Assembly: GCA_041392835.1 (NCBI GenBank)
Contig: JAWKLF010000003.1
Span: 124,001 to 188,000, forward strand
Direction of reading: 5' to 3'
Origin: OLB11 sp041392835
GTDB lineage: Bacteria; Bacteroidota; Bacteroidia; Chitinophagales; Chitinophagaceae
DNA: 64,000 bases
The stretch's first letter is position 1, and each line of letters opens with the position of its first letter. Positions 28,361-38,570 of this stretch are shown here, in pieces. A model generated the notes under the pieces. That model ran no database searches. It was given only the letters and a program-made list of their open reading frames with translations, and was not told where the DNA came from. The translations under genes and the position numbers were made by a program.

Positions 28361-29200
28361 ATGCTTTTAGCTCAATACAATAAATTAAAAATAGTACGAA
28401 GTACAAGCGTAGGCATGTACCTTACGGATCGCTCTGGCAACGAAGTATTGTTGCCCAACAAATATATCAAACCACACTTCAAAGTTGATGATATAATTGA
28501 AGTATTTGTGTATAAAGATTATGAGCATCGCTGGATAGCTACTACGCTAAAACCCTATATCACTCTACATCACTTTGCTTCTTTAAAAGTAAAATCTGTT
28601 ACCGATATTGGAGCTTTTTTAGATTGGGGTTTGGAAAAAGATTTATTTATTCCTTTTAAAGAACAAAATCAAAAAATGCAAGTAGACTTTAGATATATTG
28701 TGTATTTGTATATAGACGAACAAACGGAGCGTTTGGTATGTACGTCCAAACTCAATCGATACTTGGATAATACGGATGTGCAATTAGCATTTAATGAAGA
28801 AGTAAAAGGAATAGTATTTGAAACAACTGCATTGGGTTATAATGTGATTATCAATCAAAAACATAAAGGTTTACTCTATCATTCTGAAATTTTGAAACCA
28901 TTAAAAATTGGAGATAGAATAGTGGCATATGTAAAACAAGTACGCGAAGATGGTGGAATAGATTTAATGCAACAACCTATGGGCATGCAGCGATTGGAAG
29001 CAGCTTCCGAAAAAATACTCGAACTACTCGAAAACCATCCTAAACATTTTTTGCCTTTAACCGATTTAAGTACACCCGAAGAAATAAAACAACTTACAGG
29101 ACAAAGTAAAAAAACATTTAAACGTTCAATAGGGATTTTATGGAAGTTGAAAAAAATAGACATTACAACCGACGGTATACAACTACAAGGAGCTAAATAA
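28361..29200 (+). CDS. cvfB: CvfB-like S1 RNA-binding protein
   Basis: 279 residues with the CvfB arrangement. Two or three S1-like OB domains come first (GAFLDWGLEKDLFIPFKEQ; GYNVIINQKHKGLLYHSEIL; VKQVREDGGIDLMQQ). A C-terminal winged-helix follows (SKKTFKRSIGILWKLKKI). CvfB in Staphylococcus binds RNA and affects virulence gene expression; in Bacteroidota the role is unknown. Its 3' end overlaps the convergent thioesterase gene by 18 bases. Confidence 0.9.
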   Translation: MLLAQYNKLKIVRSTSVGMYLTDRSGNEVLLPNKYIKPHFKVDDIIEVFVYKDYEHRWIATTLKPYITLHHFASLKVKSVTDIGAFLDWGLEKDLFIPFKEQNQKMQVDFRYIVYLYIDEQTERLVCTSKLNRYLDNTDVQLAFNEEVKGIVFETTALGYNVIINQKHKGLLYHSEILKPLKIGDRIVAYVKQVREDGGIDLMQQPMGMQRLEAASEKILELLENHPKHFLPLTDLSTPEEIKQLTGQSKKTFKRSIGILWKLKKIDITTDGIQLQGAK

Positions 29201-29575
29201 TTGTTTGATTTTTTCTTTAGGTAATATTCGTTGTCCTTGTTGTCCTTCTGCTAATAATCTTTGATTAGCAAAGACCTTGAAAGAAGTAATAACTTCTCCT
29301 TTTGCAGTAACTTCTTCAAATGAAGAAACTATTTGTATTTCAGTGCCAACAAGTGCAGGACTTTTATGATGAATATGCAAAAAAGTACCGATACCTTCTT
29401 CGTGTTCTTCTTTCATCTCTAAAACAAAAAGACGTCCACTCCATTCAGCATCGCGAGCCAATGCAAATGTTGAATATACAGGATGCACGATGCCACTATC
29501 AAAGGAGGCAATATCTTCAGCAGTAATTTTTTTAGAAAATGTTTTTATATCGTTTTTGGAAAATAAATATAGCAT
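29183..29575 (-). CDS. Hotdog-fold thioesterase, FlK-like
   Basis: 130 residues, single hotdog domain. VHPVYSTFALARDAEWSGRLFVLEM resembles the FlK/acyl-CoA thioesterase helix, and IGTFLHIHHKSPALVGTEIQIVSSFEEV the central strands. Family members hydrolyse acyl-CoA thioesters; the natural substrate cannot be told. The gene is single and convergent with cvfB. Confidence 0.72.
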   Translation of the reverse strand: MLYLFSKNDIKTFSKKITAEDIASFDSGIVHPVYSTFALARDAEWSGRLFVLEMKEEHEEGIGTFLHIHHKSPALVGTEIQIVSSFEEVTAKGEVITSFKVFANQRLLAEGQQGQRILPKEKIKQLFSSL

Positions 29576-29663
29576 GTAGCGAATTATGTAATTGTAAAAA
29601 TAGTATGATTTTCAGCACTTTTATTTATCTTGCATGAGTTTTAAAAAATAAAATAGATTACAC

Positions 29664-30467
29664 TTGATTTACTACAAAACAAAAGAGGAAATTGAACAAA
29701 TTAGGAAAAGTAATTTAATGGTTTCAGCTACTTTGGCTATGATAGCTTTAGAACTAAAACCTGGTATGAACACCTTGCAGTTAGACAATCTAATTGATAC
29801 TTTTATTCGAGATCAAAAAGCAATACCCGCCTTTAAAGGGTATAATGGATTTCCCGCATCAAGTTGTATAAGTGTCAATGAGCAAGTAGTGCATGGTATT
29901 CCCAATGACAAAACTGTTTTAAAAAGTGGCGATTTAATTAGTATAGACGTAGGTGTCAATCTCAATAATTTTATTGGCGATAGCGCTTATACTTTTGCCA
30001 TTGGCGAAATTGACGAAGAGTTACAAAAATTGCTACGTATCACAAAAGAATCACTATACAAAGGTATTGAAAAAGCTGTGGCTAATAACAGACTTGGCGA
30101 TATTAGTTATGCTATTCAAGAACATACAGAAATAAAAAATGGATATGGAGTAGTACGAGAATTGACTGGCCACGGTGTAGGCAAAAAATTGCACGAAGAT
30201 CCTGAAGTGCCTAATTATGGTAGGAGAGGCTACGGACCTAAATTAAAAGAAGGACTTGTTATAGCCATTGAGCCCATGATAAATTTAGGCAAAAAAGATA
30301 TTTTCTGTGAAGATGATGATTGGACTATAGTAACAAAAGATCGTAAACCTTCAGCTCATTTTGAACATTCTATTGCTATAGGGCAAAAAGAAGCAGATAT
30401 TTTATCTAGCTTTGATGAAATTGAAATCAATGAAATCAAAAATACTAATTTATTTTCCCTAACCTAA
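29664..30467 (+). CDS. map: Methionine aminopeptidase, type I
   Basis: 267 residues. Removes the initiator methionine from new proteins. The best start is TTG at 29664, because the sequence from there (MIYYKTKEEIEQIRKSN) matches the family N-terminus. Metal ligands: Asp in SIDVGVN and in IGDSAYTF, His in GHGVGKKLHEDPEVPN, Glu in IAIEPMINLG and in AHFEHSIAI. It is not linked to ribosomal protein genes here. Confidence 0.95.
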   Translation: MIYYKTKEEIEQIRKSNLMVSATLAMIALELKPGMNTLQLDNLIDTFIRDQKAIPAFKGYNGFPASSCISVNEQVVHGIPNDKTVLKSGDLISIDVGVNLNNFIGDSAYTFAIGEIDEELQKLLRITKESLYKGIEKAVANNRLGDISYAIQEHTEIKNGYGVVRELTGHGVGKKLHEDPEVPNYGRRGYGPKLKEGLVIAIEPMINLGKKDIFCEDDDWTIVTKDRKPSAHFEHSIAIGQKEADILSSFDEIEINEIKNTNLFSLT

Positions 30468-30473
30468 TTATCT

Positions 30474-32546
30474 ATGAAAAAACTATTTACGCTCTTTATT
30501 ATTTTAATTGCTTTTAATGCTACCCATGCTCAAAATTCGTTTTCAATTTGTGGAACAGACAAAATGCATGAGGAATGTATGAAAAATGATGCCAATTATC
30601 GTTTACGATACGAACAAACACAAGCATTTTTAAAAAGTCTTCCTCCCAATAGTTATAAAACAGTTAGTGGAACAAGTGGAACAGAATACCATATAGCCGT
30701 TGTAGTTCATGTTATGCATACAGGTGGTGCTGTGGGTACTAATTATAACCCAACAGATGCAAACATTCAATCATTTATAGACCATATAAATGATGGCTTT
30801 GCAAACACAAACGATGTGTCTAATGTTGCAGGTATTTTCAATAGTGTGAATACGCCACTACGATTTTATTTGGCCAAAAGAAATGAGTTGGCTAGTTGTT
30901 CTGCTACTACAGGTATCAATAGATTTGATATGTCTGGCAATGCAACATATGTAGCAAATGGTGTGGGCTCTCCAGGTATATCGGATGCAACACTTAAAAA
31001 TGTAGTTCACTGGAATGATTTAGACTATTACAATATTTATATTGTAAACAAGATAGATGGCAAAGATGGCTATACTACTACAGGTACCTATACAGCAGGC
31101 TATGCCTATTTTCCAAATTTGGGCGGAAACGAGCAAGATGGAATGGTTGTACTTGCTCAACAAGTGGGATTTACTAATTCTGTTTTTATACATGAGTTAG
31201 GTCATGCTTTTAATTTGAAACATACGTTTGAAGGTGGAAATCAAACAACTTGCCCTGACAATTTAAATTGTGCAACAGATAATGATGAGGTCTGTGATAC
31301 CGATCCTATGCAACTTGTATTTTCATGCAATCCTACAGGACCTAACTCATGCACGGGTTCGACATGGGCATCATCTACTGTGCAATATAATTATATGTCT
31401 TACAATTCTTGTACAGATCGTTTTACACCCGGACAGCTTACAAGAATTGAAAATGTAATAGATAATATTCGAGTAGGATATAAAAACTCTGCGGCTATAG
31501 ATGCACCACCATCCTCATTGCCTGTATTTATTACAACACCAACATTTGGTTCTACTTATGTCAATAATTCATTTGATATGGGCCCCGTTTTAGTCAATTT
31601 TAATACTATCAATTATACTTCAAATGGCTATAGTTTTGAAGGAGCTGGAAGTGTACACTATGTAGATCATACTTGCAATCAGGCTACAGACTTAGTTGCA
31701 AACAATACTTATCCTATACAGATAAAAACCAAACTAAACGCTCAAAAAGTAGCAGTATATATTGATTACGACAATTCAGGAACATTTTCTACTACATCAG
31801 AGCTTGTTTTCTCAAGCACAGGTACTGCTGGTAATTTTACTCATTCGGGTAATATAACGATTCCCAATATTGTAACTTTTAATACACCCCTTCGTATGAG
31901 AGTGATAGCAGATTTGTCTTCAAGTTCTATCACTCCAACCATGACTTTGGCAACAGGCCAGGCCGAAGATTATACTATTAATATTACTCAATTTAGTTTG
32001 CCTGTAGTATGGAAAAGTTTTAATGCAAATTTAGTAAGTACTGGAGAGGTTTTACTTTCATGGAAGACTGAAGCAGAAAAAGATAATACATATTTTGAGG
32101 TTGAAAAAAGTACCGATGGTTTTACTTTTTATACTATAGATAAAGTATTTCCCTATCAAGATAATGAATTACTACATGCCTATATAAGTAAAGATAAATC
32201 GCCCAACCATGGCATAAACTATTATCGAATTAAACAAGTAGATGTAAACGGGGAAGCCACTTATTCTAAAACAGAAACTATCTTGATAGACCAATATCAA
32301 TTTTCATTGAGTTCTTATCCAAATCCATTTCATAATCAATTAAATATTACGTTGAATACGGATAATAATGAAATGATAGAGTTGGAAATTGTAGATTTAA
32401 GTGGAAGACGCGTGTATTATTCTAAACAGTTGTTTGCTAAAGGAGAATCACATATTGTAGTTCCAACAGAAAATCTATCTTCATCGTATTATATTTTAAA
32501 AGCTAAAAGTAGCAAGCAAACACAAATACAAAAAATAGTCAAATAA
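30474..32546 (+). CDS. Secreted pappalysin-like metalloprotease with T9SS domain
   Basis: 690 residues. Signal peptide ends near THAQ. The zinc site HELGHAFNLKH gives His240, Glu241, His244 and His250; the Met-turn is YNYMSYNSC. This is the metzincin/pappalysin (M43) pattern. A GEVED-type domain (about 390-510, ending GQAEDYTINI) follows. The C-terminus from about 610 (LSSYPNPFHNQLNITL) is a type A T9SS sorting domain. Likely a surface or released protease that digests external protein. The start is 6 bases after map, which is probably incidental. Confidence 0.92.
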   Translation: MKKLFTLFIILIAFNATHAQNSFSICGTDKMHEECMKNDANYRLRYEQTQAFLKSLPPNSYKTVSGTSGTEYHIAVVVHVMHTGGAVGTNYNPTDANIQSFIDHINDGFANTNDVSNVAGIFNSVNTPLRFYLAKRNELASCSATTGINRFDMSGNATYVANGVGSPGISDATLKNVVHWNDLDYYNIYIVNKIDGKDGYTTTGTYTAGYAYFPNLGGNEQDGMVVLAQQVGFTNSVFIHELGHAFNLKHTFEGGNQTTCPDNLNCATDNDEVCDTDPMQLVFSCNPTGPNSCTGSTWASSTVQYNYMSYNSCTDRFTPGQLTRIENVIDNIRVGYKNSAAIDAPPSSLPVFITTPTFGSTYVNNSFDMGPVLVNFNTINYTSNGYSFEGAGSVHYVDHTCNQATDLVANNTYPIQIKTKLNAQKVAVYIDYDNSGTFSTTSELVFSSTGTAGNFTHSGNITIPNIVTFNTPLRMRVIADLSSSSITPTMTLATGQAEDYTINITQFSLPVVWKSFNANLVSTGEVLLSWKTEAEKDNTYFEVEKSTDGFTFYTIDKVFPYQDNELLHAYISKDKSPNHGINYYRIKQVDVNGEATYSKTETILIDQYQFSLSSYPNPFHNQLNITLNTDNNEMIELEIVDLSGRRVYYSKQLFAKGESHIVVPTENLSSSYYILKAKSSKQTQIQKIVK

Positions 32547-32552
32547 CTTTTT

Positions 32553-33992
32553 TTAATTGTGATAATCAACCAAAATAAATTGAAGCATATTGACATTAAA
32601 AGCTGGAAATAATAAAGAAGCTTTGTCGAGCTGTTTGGCCGCTTTTGTTAAAATATTTAAACGAGTTAATGCTTCAGTTTTAGGAACCTCGCTCATACTA
32701 TAGTCTCCTAAAGAATTGACATACGAAACAAAGGTTCTTTCATTATGCTTATTTACATCGTTAAAAAAGAATATCTTACCTTTTTCGTTTTCGAGTATAC
32801 AAAATGAAGAATAGAGGCCGTAGTCATCAATACTCAATTGCTCTTTCATTACATTTTGAGTCCAAGAAATTGTAAAGTCTGGTTTGATATTAAAAATAAA
32901 TATATCATCAAAATAATATTCTGATACATTTCGTACATTTTGATTCATACTCATCATGTTTATATCCAAATTAGGATTATATCCACTAATAGTTCTATTG
33001 TTTTGATAAACACGTTCAGCTATTATTTCTATGCTTGCATTATTTTTTATTGAAATATTCCTAATGTTTAAATCATCCATATCGGCCTTTTCTCCAAAAT
33101 TATTTTTTCTTATTTGCATAAAGTGCTTGCTCGGAGTTTGTGTCAATTGCAAATCGCAAGTAGAAATAAATATTCCTTTGGAATCATGAAATTTTCCATC
33201 CCCATACCATGAAGTTAAATACAAAATCTGTTGAATTTCGTCAATGGAAATATGAAAGTCATGTATAGTATGATTACTTAATGAAATAGGAAATAGTATC
33301 ATTTCCGACTTACTTTCATTGGGCGATAGCCAAAAAATCTCTTCAACGAGATTGTCTTTATAAGACGGAACATCCGTTACCAATAGATAGGGGATGCCAA
33401 TATTTGAAACTGCCATCTCTTTATTTAAAAAAGCATTCTCTTTACTCATTTCATGATGTAGAGATAAAGAAGCACTAAAACGATTGTCAAAAACAACTAC
33501 ATCAATATTTTGTTTATGATTTTCTTTATAGAGTAATGTCAATAAATGATGCATTTTATTTTTGCTATGTACAATATTGAAAATAGGTTTATTGATTTCA
33601 CTTGCATCTTTTTGAATTATTGTATTAGGTGTACTCCAAATATTATTTTCATATTTACGAGTATAAAAAGTATAGATTTTCTTTTTTTCTACTTCATAAA
33701 AAGCATAAATAATATTGTCCAATACTATAAAATCTAGTTGAACTATATGGCCATCTTGGTTAGGAAACGGTATTTTTTCTATTGTTGAAAGTTGCTTAGA
33801 AAAACTATACAACTCATATTGCTTTTCTTGCTGAATAAAAACCAGAGGATTATTGTGCCATAAGCCAATGATAACAAAATCATCTTTTGAAATATTAAAC
33901 GGTATTGGATTGGATGAAACAACTTTTTGGGCTGTACTTGTATAGAATACACTAAATAAAAGTAGTATAGAAAAATAAATGTGTTTTTGCAT
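32553..33992 (-). CDS. Secreted protein of unknown function
   Basis: 479 residues. A clear signal peptide (MQKHIYFSILLLFSVF ... TAQK) leads a beta-rich body with repeated aromatic strands (PLVFIQQEKQYELYSFSKQL; IYAFYEVEKKKIYTFYTRKY), suggestive of a beta-propeller. No T9SS domain is seen at the C-terminus (it ends FILVDYHN), so it may stay periplasmic. The IS3 element lies 42 bases upstream of its start and may have displaced its promoter. Confidence 0.65.
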   Translation of the reverse strand: MQKHIYFSILLLFSVFYTSTAQKVVSSNPIPFNISKDDFVIIGLWHNNPLVFIQQEKQYELYSFSKQLSTIEKIPFPNQDGHIVQLDFIVLDNIIYAFYEVEKKKIYTFYTRKYENNIWSTPNTIIQKDASEINKPIFNIVHSKNKMHHLLTLLYKENHKQNIDVVVFDNRFSASLSLHHEMSKENAFLNKEMAVSNIGIPYLLVTDVPSYKDNLVEEIFWLSPNESKSEMILFPISLSNHTIHDFHISIDEIQQILYLTSWYGDGKFHDSKGIFISTCDLQLTQTPSKHFMQIRKNNFGEKADMDDLNIRNISIKNNASIEIIAERVYQNNRTISGYNPNLDINMMSMNQNVRNVSEYYFDDIFIFNIKPDFTISWTQNVMKEQLSIDDYGLYSSFCILENEKGKIFFFNDVNKHNERTFVSYVNSLGDYSMSEVPKTEALTRLNILTKAAKQLDKASLLFPAFNVNMLQFILVDYHN

Positions 33993-34030
33993 GGTTTATA
34001 CAAAATTACAAACTTTATAGTTTGTATAAG

Positions 34031-34034
34031 CATA
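34031..34034 (+). repeat. Target-site duplication CATA (second copy 35311-35314)
   Basis: The 4-bp direct repeat flanking the IS. The match happens to extend to 9 bases (CATATGTAA) because the left IS end TGTAA resembles the sequence following the right copy. The exact boundary is therefore set by the inverted repeats. Confidence 0.65.
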
Positions 34035-34072
34035 TGTAAGCTCCCCCAAAAATAGTACGTTTTAAAAGTAGA
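34035..34072 (+). repeat. IS3 left terminal inverted repeat
   Basis: Pairs with 35273-35310: shared blocks TGTA, GCTCCCC, TAGTAC and AAAGTAGA, with one extra C in this copy and an A-run facing a T-run in the other. Confidence 0.8.
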
Positions 34073-34103
34073 CAAAATTTGTTAATTTTAAAATCGTAAT
34101 ACA

Positions 34104-34370
34104 ATGAAGAAAAGTAAATTTAATCACAATCAGATTGCCTCTATTCTAAAGGAATTTGATACTGGCAAGTCAGTAGAGGATATATCCAGAGAACATGGCG
34201 TAAGTAAGGCAACGTTTTACAAATGGCGTCAGCGCTATGGAGGTATGGATGCAAGCGAACTTAAACGGGTCAAAGAGTTGGAAGAGGAGAATGCTCGTTT
34301 AAAGCGTATGTATGCCAATTTAGCGATGGAGTTAGATGTAGCTAAATACATTATTGAAAAAAAGCTTTAA
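34104..34370 (+). CDS. IS3-family transposase OrfA
   Basis: 88 residues. Helix-turn-helix DNA-binding domain (QIASILKEFDTGKSVEDISREHG ... ATFYKWRQRYGG), followed by a leucine-zipper-like helix (LKRVKELEEENARLKRMYANL) that mediates dimer formation in this family. Ends at the slip site so that a -1 shift continues into OrfB. Confidence 0.93.
   Translation: MKKSKFNHNQIASILKEFDTGKSVEDISREHGVSKATFYKWRQRYGGMDASELKRVKELEEENARLKRMYANLAMELDVAKYIIEKKL
34358..34364 (+). promoter_or_regulatory. Programmed -1 frameshift site A_AAA_AAG
   Basis: The heptamer A AAA AAG is in the correct phase of orfA (codons GAA AAA AAG). A -1 slip reads on as KKALKPCMKRSILTEL, joining OrfA to OrfB without a stop. This is the standard IS3-family means of making the OrfAB transposase. 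No obvious strong downstream stem was checked. Confidence 0.75.
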
Positions 34371-34378
34371 AGCCTTGC

Positions 34379-35265
34379 ATGAAGCGCAGTATACTTACTG
34401 AGCTAAAGAAGGAACGGCCCAAAGACATCAGCAAGGCGTGTCGCATACTCAAGACAAGTAAGAGTGCATTTATTTACCAATCGGTGAAGGATGATAGCTA
34501 TTTGGAAAATCAATTATTGGAATTAAGTTCTGCTCATCCTCGAGAAGGGTTTTGGAAGTATTATTTTAGGTTGAGAAATCAAGGAGATACAACAAATCAT
34601 AAGCGCAGCATAGAGTATATAAGAATGGGTCTATCCCTACGCAGAAAGGCAAAGAAGCGTTTGCCACAGCGAATAAAGGAAAGTTTGGAGACTCCCTCAT
34701 TTTTTACGCATACTTGGAGTATTGATTTTATGAGTGATGCCTGAGTAATGGCAGTAAGTTTCGTTCATTTAATGTGATTGATGATTTTAACCGCGAGGTA
34801 CTATTTATAGAAATTGATTACTCACTTAAATCGAGTAGAGTGATATGGGTGCTACGTCATTTAATCAACAGATATGGTAAACCACAAAAAATCCGTATGG
34901 ACAATGGGCCTGAATTTATAGCCAAATTGGCGAGTGAATTTAGTCAGATGTACGATATAGAGTTTAAATATATAGAGCCGTGCAAACCCACTCAGAACGC
35001 GTTTATTGAGCGATTCAATAGAAGCTATCGGGAGGCTATATTGGATGCTCATCTATTCAAGGATATAGAAGAAGTCCGAGAAGTGACCGAGGAGTGGATT
35101 AGCGACTATAATCAACATAGACCACATGATGCCTTAGGGGTATGCCCCTCAGCAGTATCGAAAAAAATGAAAGAAATCAAACACCTTCCTTTGGCTCGTT
35201 CAGCTTCGGCTCCGCCTTCGCTTCACTACGCCCCAAAAGACCTAAACCAAAATATCAAAATATGA
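34379..35265 (+). pseudogene. IS3-family transposase OrfB, frame broken by one base
   Basis: Integrase catalytic domain (rve, DDE type). The first frame runs to a stop at 34742-34744 after TWSIDFMSDA, which holds the first catalytic Asp. The rest runs from about 34774 to 35265 with the second Asp in MDNGPEFIAKL and the Glu in NAFIERFNRSYREAIL. Restoring one base near 34739-34741 gives DFMSDALSNGSKFRSFNVID, the normal family sequence. All three catalytic residues are kept. Confidence 0.85.
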
Positions 35266-35272
35266 ATAAGAA

Positions 35273-35310
35273 ATTCTACTTTGAAGTGTACTAAAAATGG
35301 GGAGCCTACA
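35273..35310 (-). repeat. IS3 right terminal inverted repeat
   Basis: Reads inward as TGTAGGCTCCCC, then a T-run, AGTAC and CAAAGTAGA, mirroring the left end. Ends in CA, as IS3 elements do. Confidence 0.8.
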
Positions 35311-35439
35311 CATATGTAAACAAAAGTAAGTGCGTTTGTTTTTGATTGTTTTTGTTGGAAAAAAGATGTTTAAATACTATATTCACAAACGTATTAAGTA
35401 CAAATAACGTCTTTTTAATATACTTTAAATCTTCTTTGT

Positions 35440-38400
35440 ATGAAGTTATTATTTTTTTCTTTTCTTAATCTTTTTTTGATTTTTTCAAACGCTCACGCCC
35501 AAATTTCAGGAACAGTTTTCAGAGATTTTAATTTTGATGGTACTTGGCAAACTGCACAAGAGCCAGGTATAGAGGGTATCATTATCAACGCATACGATGC
35601 CAGCAATACGGTTGTTGCTACAACTACTTCTGGCGCCAGTGGGGCCTATACGCTTCCTTTTACGGTGCCCGTACGGGTAGAATTTGAAATACCATCTACA
35701 ATTTGTATTAATCCAGATGTGGATTTTTTTACTGTGGCTGCAGATGGAAATAATGTGCGTTTTATTCAAAATTCAAGTTCCAATATCAATTTTGCTATAC
35801 AAGACCCCTCAGAGTTTGCAAACAATCCAAACCCCATGGTATGGGTTGCTCGTTTTAATAGAGGCGATCCATTATTAGCTGGTACTGCAGCTACTGCAAT
35901 ATCATTTTTAGGGCATCCATACTTAAGCAGCGGCTCTGTGGTTTCACAAAATGAGTTGCAAGCTTCGTTTATTGGTTCTGTTTGGGGTGTGGCTTATAGT
36001 AAGCAAGCCAAAAAAATATTTACATCTGCTTTTCTCAAAAGGCATTCTGGTCTTGGGCCTATGGGGAGTGGTGGGATTTATTTATTAGACCCCACAGGCG
36101 CTACCTTTAATGTTACAAATTTTTATGATATGGATGCCAATGGTTTCAGAACTCGAGCAGCAGCCTCAGCTCCTGCATATGGCGTAGGTAGCTCCTTTAA
36201 TTTAAATGCAACGTTTACTACTGCTACTTATTTGGGTGCTATAGATCCTGCAAGTGGCTTGCCCGAAGGTTTAGGCGTTATAGGTTCTAATGGTCCGGTG
36301 GTAGAGATTTGTTGCCAAGTACTACTGGGCAGTGGAATGACCCAGCTGCATTTGATCAGGTTTGCAAAGTGGGTCTTGGAGATATAGACATAAGTGATGA
36401 TGGTAAGTTTCTATTTGTAACAAATTTATATGACAGAAAATTATATCGTTTAGAATTAGACAATGTCTTTAATCCCCAAAATGTTATCAATGTTACATCC
36501 TACGATTTGCCTAATATCACAGTTACCAATGGTTTGCTAAGAGGTTTTGGTATTGGATTCCGAAAAGGTAAATTATACTTAGGCGCAGTAAGCACTGGTG
36601 AGTTAGGAGGAAGCATTACGATAAATGGACCTACAGATGTAAACGCTTATGTATTTGAAATGAATGACCCCTTAGGTACTGCTACATTTAACCCAACGCC
36701 AGTAGTAACTATACCTTTAAACTATATAAAAGGAGAAGCTATAACCTTTAACCCTGGATCAGATCGATGGTATCCTTGGAATAGAACAACAGACAGCCTT
36801 TTAGATCAAGGAGAAGAAACATTGCCAACACCAGTTTTAAGTGATATTGCTTTTACCAATACGGGCGATATTATTTTAGATTTTATGGATCGTTCAGGTC
36901 ATCAATATGCAGGCAATAGCAGAAGGCATTTGTCTGGAACCCTCATGGTAGGTAGCTATGATGTTGGCGGCGATTTATTGATAGCCGGCTTTGATTGCAA
37001 CACTGGAAATTTTGTTGTTGAAAGCAATGGTTCTTATACCTCTCAAGGTACTAATGTACTGAATGGTCAAACCGGAAATGGGCAAGGTATAGGAGGTGGT
37101 GAATTTTTTAATGATGATTGGTTTGGTGGAGGGAGTTTGCATGAAGAGACAAGTGTAGGCTCTTTGGCCAAAATACCTGGACTCAATGAAATTATTGCCA
37201 CTATGATGGATCCTGTAAATGCTTTTTCAAACGGAACAGGTCGTTTTTCCACCATAAATGGAACTTGTACTGGGCAAGCAGATCTTGCTAATATGACTCA
37301 GTTTGGTAAGGCAAACTCCATGGGCGATATTGAAGCTAGTGGTCAGTATCCCGGTTTGCAAATAGGCAATAGAGTTTGGAAAGATGATGATGGCGATGGC
37401 ATTCAAGATCCTACAGAAGTTGGTATTGATGGTATTACGCTCAATCTTTATGCCGATTTTAATAATGATGATATACCTGATGGAGGTTCTTTGGCTAGTT
37501 TCGTAACTGCAAACAATGGTCTTTATTTTTTTGACGCAAGCAATGTGCCCGATGGAGACCCAACACAAAGTGGTAATCAGCCAGGTCCTAATCCGTATAA
37601 AAAATATTTAATTGCTTTAACTCCAGCCGATTGGAATGGCACAGTGGGTATCAACCTTATACCCGGATATTCTATTTCGCCTGCTCATATAGGAGGTGCA
37701 GGACAACCAGATGTAAGAGATAATGATGCTGAATTGAAAAATGGTTTTCCGACCGTTGCCGTTTTTTTAACAAGTAGCGGTAAAAATACACACAATGAAG
37801 ATTTTGGCTTTGCACCTTGCATTCCACTTTCTATGCAAGACCAAACTTTAACTTGCGAAGTTACTGAAGCTCAAATAGGCACACCACCAGAGCCCAATAC
37901 TACCTATGCTTGGCAGCCTCCAACAGGATTAAGCAATCCTAATATTGCACAGCCTATGGCATCTCCAAGTATGACAACAACCTATACGCTTACCATCAAT
38001 GATGCATGCACCCAAACTGTCAATGTTTTTGTAGATAATATACTTCCAACATTAAACCCAGGACCTGATCAAGAGATTGATTGCTCAAAAAATGGAGTAA
38101 AATTAGGCACTCCTGCTATACCAGGCTACACCTATAAGTGGGAACCTGCATCTAGTTTAGATGATCCCAATATAGCTGAACCAACTGCCTTTCCTGTAGT
38201 AACAACTACTTACACACTTACTGTTACGGGACCTAACAAGTGTGTGAGCCAAGGTGTAGTTATAGTGAGTGTATCAGAATGTTGTACTAAATTGGTAATA
38301 CCAAATTCTTTTTCACCAAATGATGATGGAAAAAATGATTATTTTGGAATTATAGAAATTGAAAATGTAACTAATTTTAATTTGAAAGTATTCAATCGCT

Positions 38401-38564
38401 ATGGCGAAATGCTCTTTGAAACTGAAGATAAAGATTATAAATGGGATGGAAAATATAAAGAAAAGGTAAGTGATGTGGGAACCTATTTTTATTTACTTAC
38501 GTATTCATGCGGGCTAACGGGTGCCAAAAAGCAACTACAAGGCGATGTGACTTTGTTAAGGTAA
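35440..38564 (+). pseudogene. Surface protein with SdrD-B-like domain and type B T9SS domain, frame broken by one base
   Basis: Signal peptide ends near NAHAQ. An SdrD-B-like beta domain follows at once (ISGTVFRDFNFDGTWQ). A long middle region has a beta-propeller look (VWGVAYSKQAKKIFTSAFLKRH). A second SdrD-B-like domain (VWKDDDGDGIQDPTEVG) is near the end of that region. The C-terminus from IPNSFSPNDDGKNDYFGI to GDVTLLR is the gliding-motility-associated type B sorting domain. The frame shifts at a T run at 36308-36310: one added T restores VEILLPSTTGQWNDPAAFDQ. Corrected length is about 1,041 residues. Probable adhesin or surface-layer protein. Confidence 0.85.
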
Positions 38565-38570
38565 AAAAAA

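Larger units (their letters stand above)
34035..35310 (+). mobile_element. IS3-family insertion sequence, 1,276 bp
   Basis: Complete element: imperfect terminal inverted repeats starting TGTAAGCTCCCC on the left and TGTAGGCTCCCC (read inward from 35310) on the right. It carries two overlapping transposase frames joined by an A_AAA_AAG slip site. It is flanked by a 4-bp direct repeat CATA (34031-34034 and 35311-35314). It lies between the secreted-protein gene at 32553-33992 and the type B T9SS gene at 35440. OrfB carries one frame break, so this copy may be inactive unless that is a sequencing error. Confidence 0.9.

Noticed and set aside
35311..35439. A second mobile-element remnant between the IS and the type B T9SS gene
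   Set aside because: I see only AT-rich sequence there, with no inverted repeat or transposase fragment.
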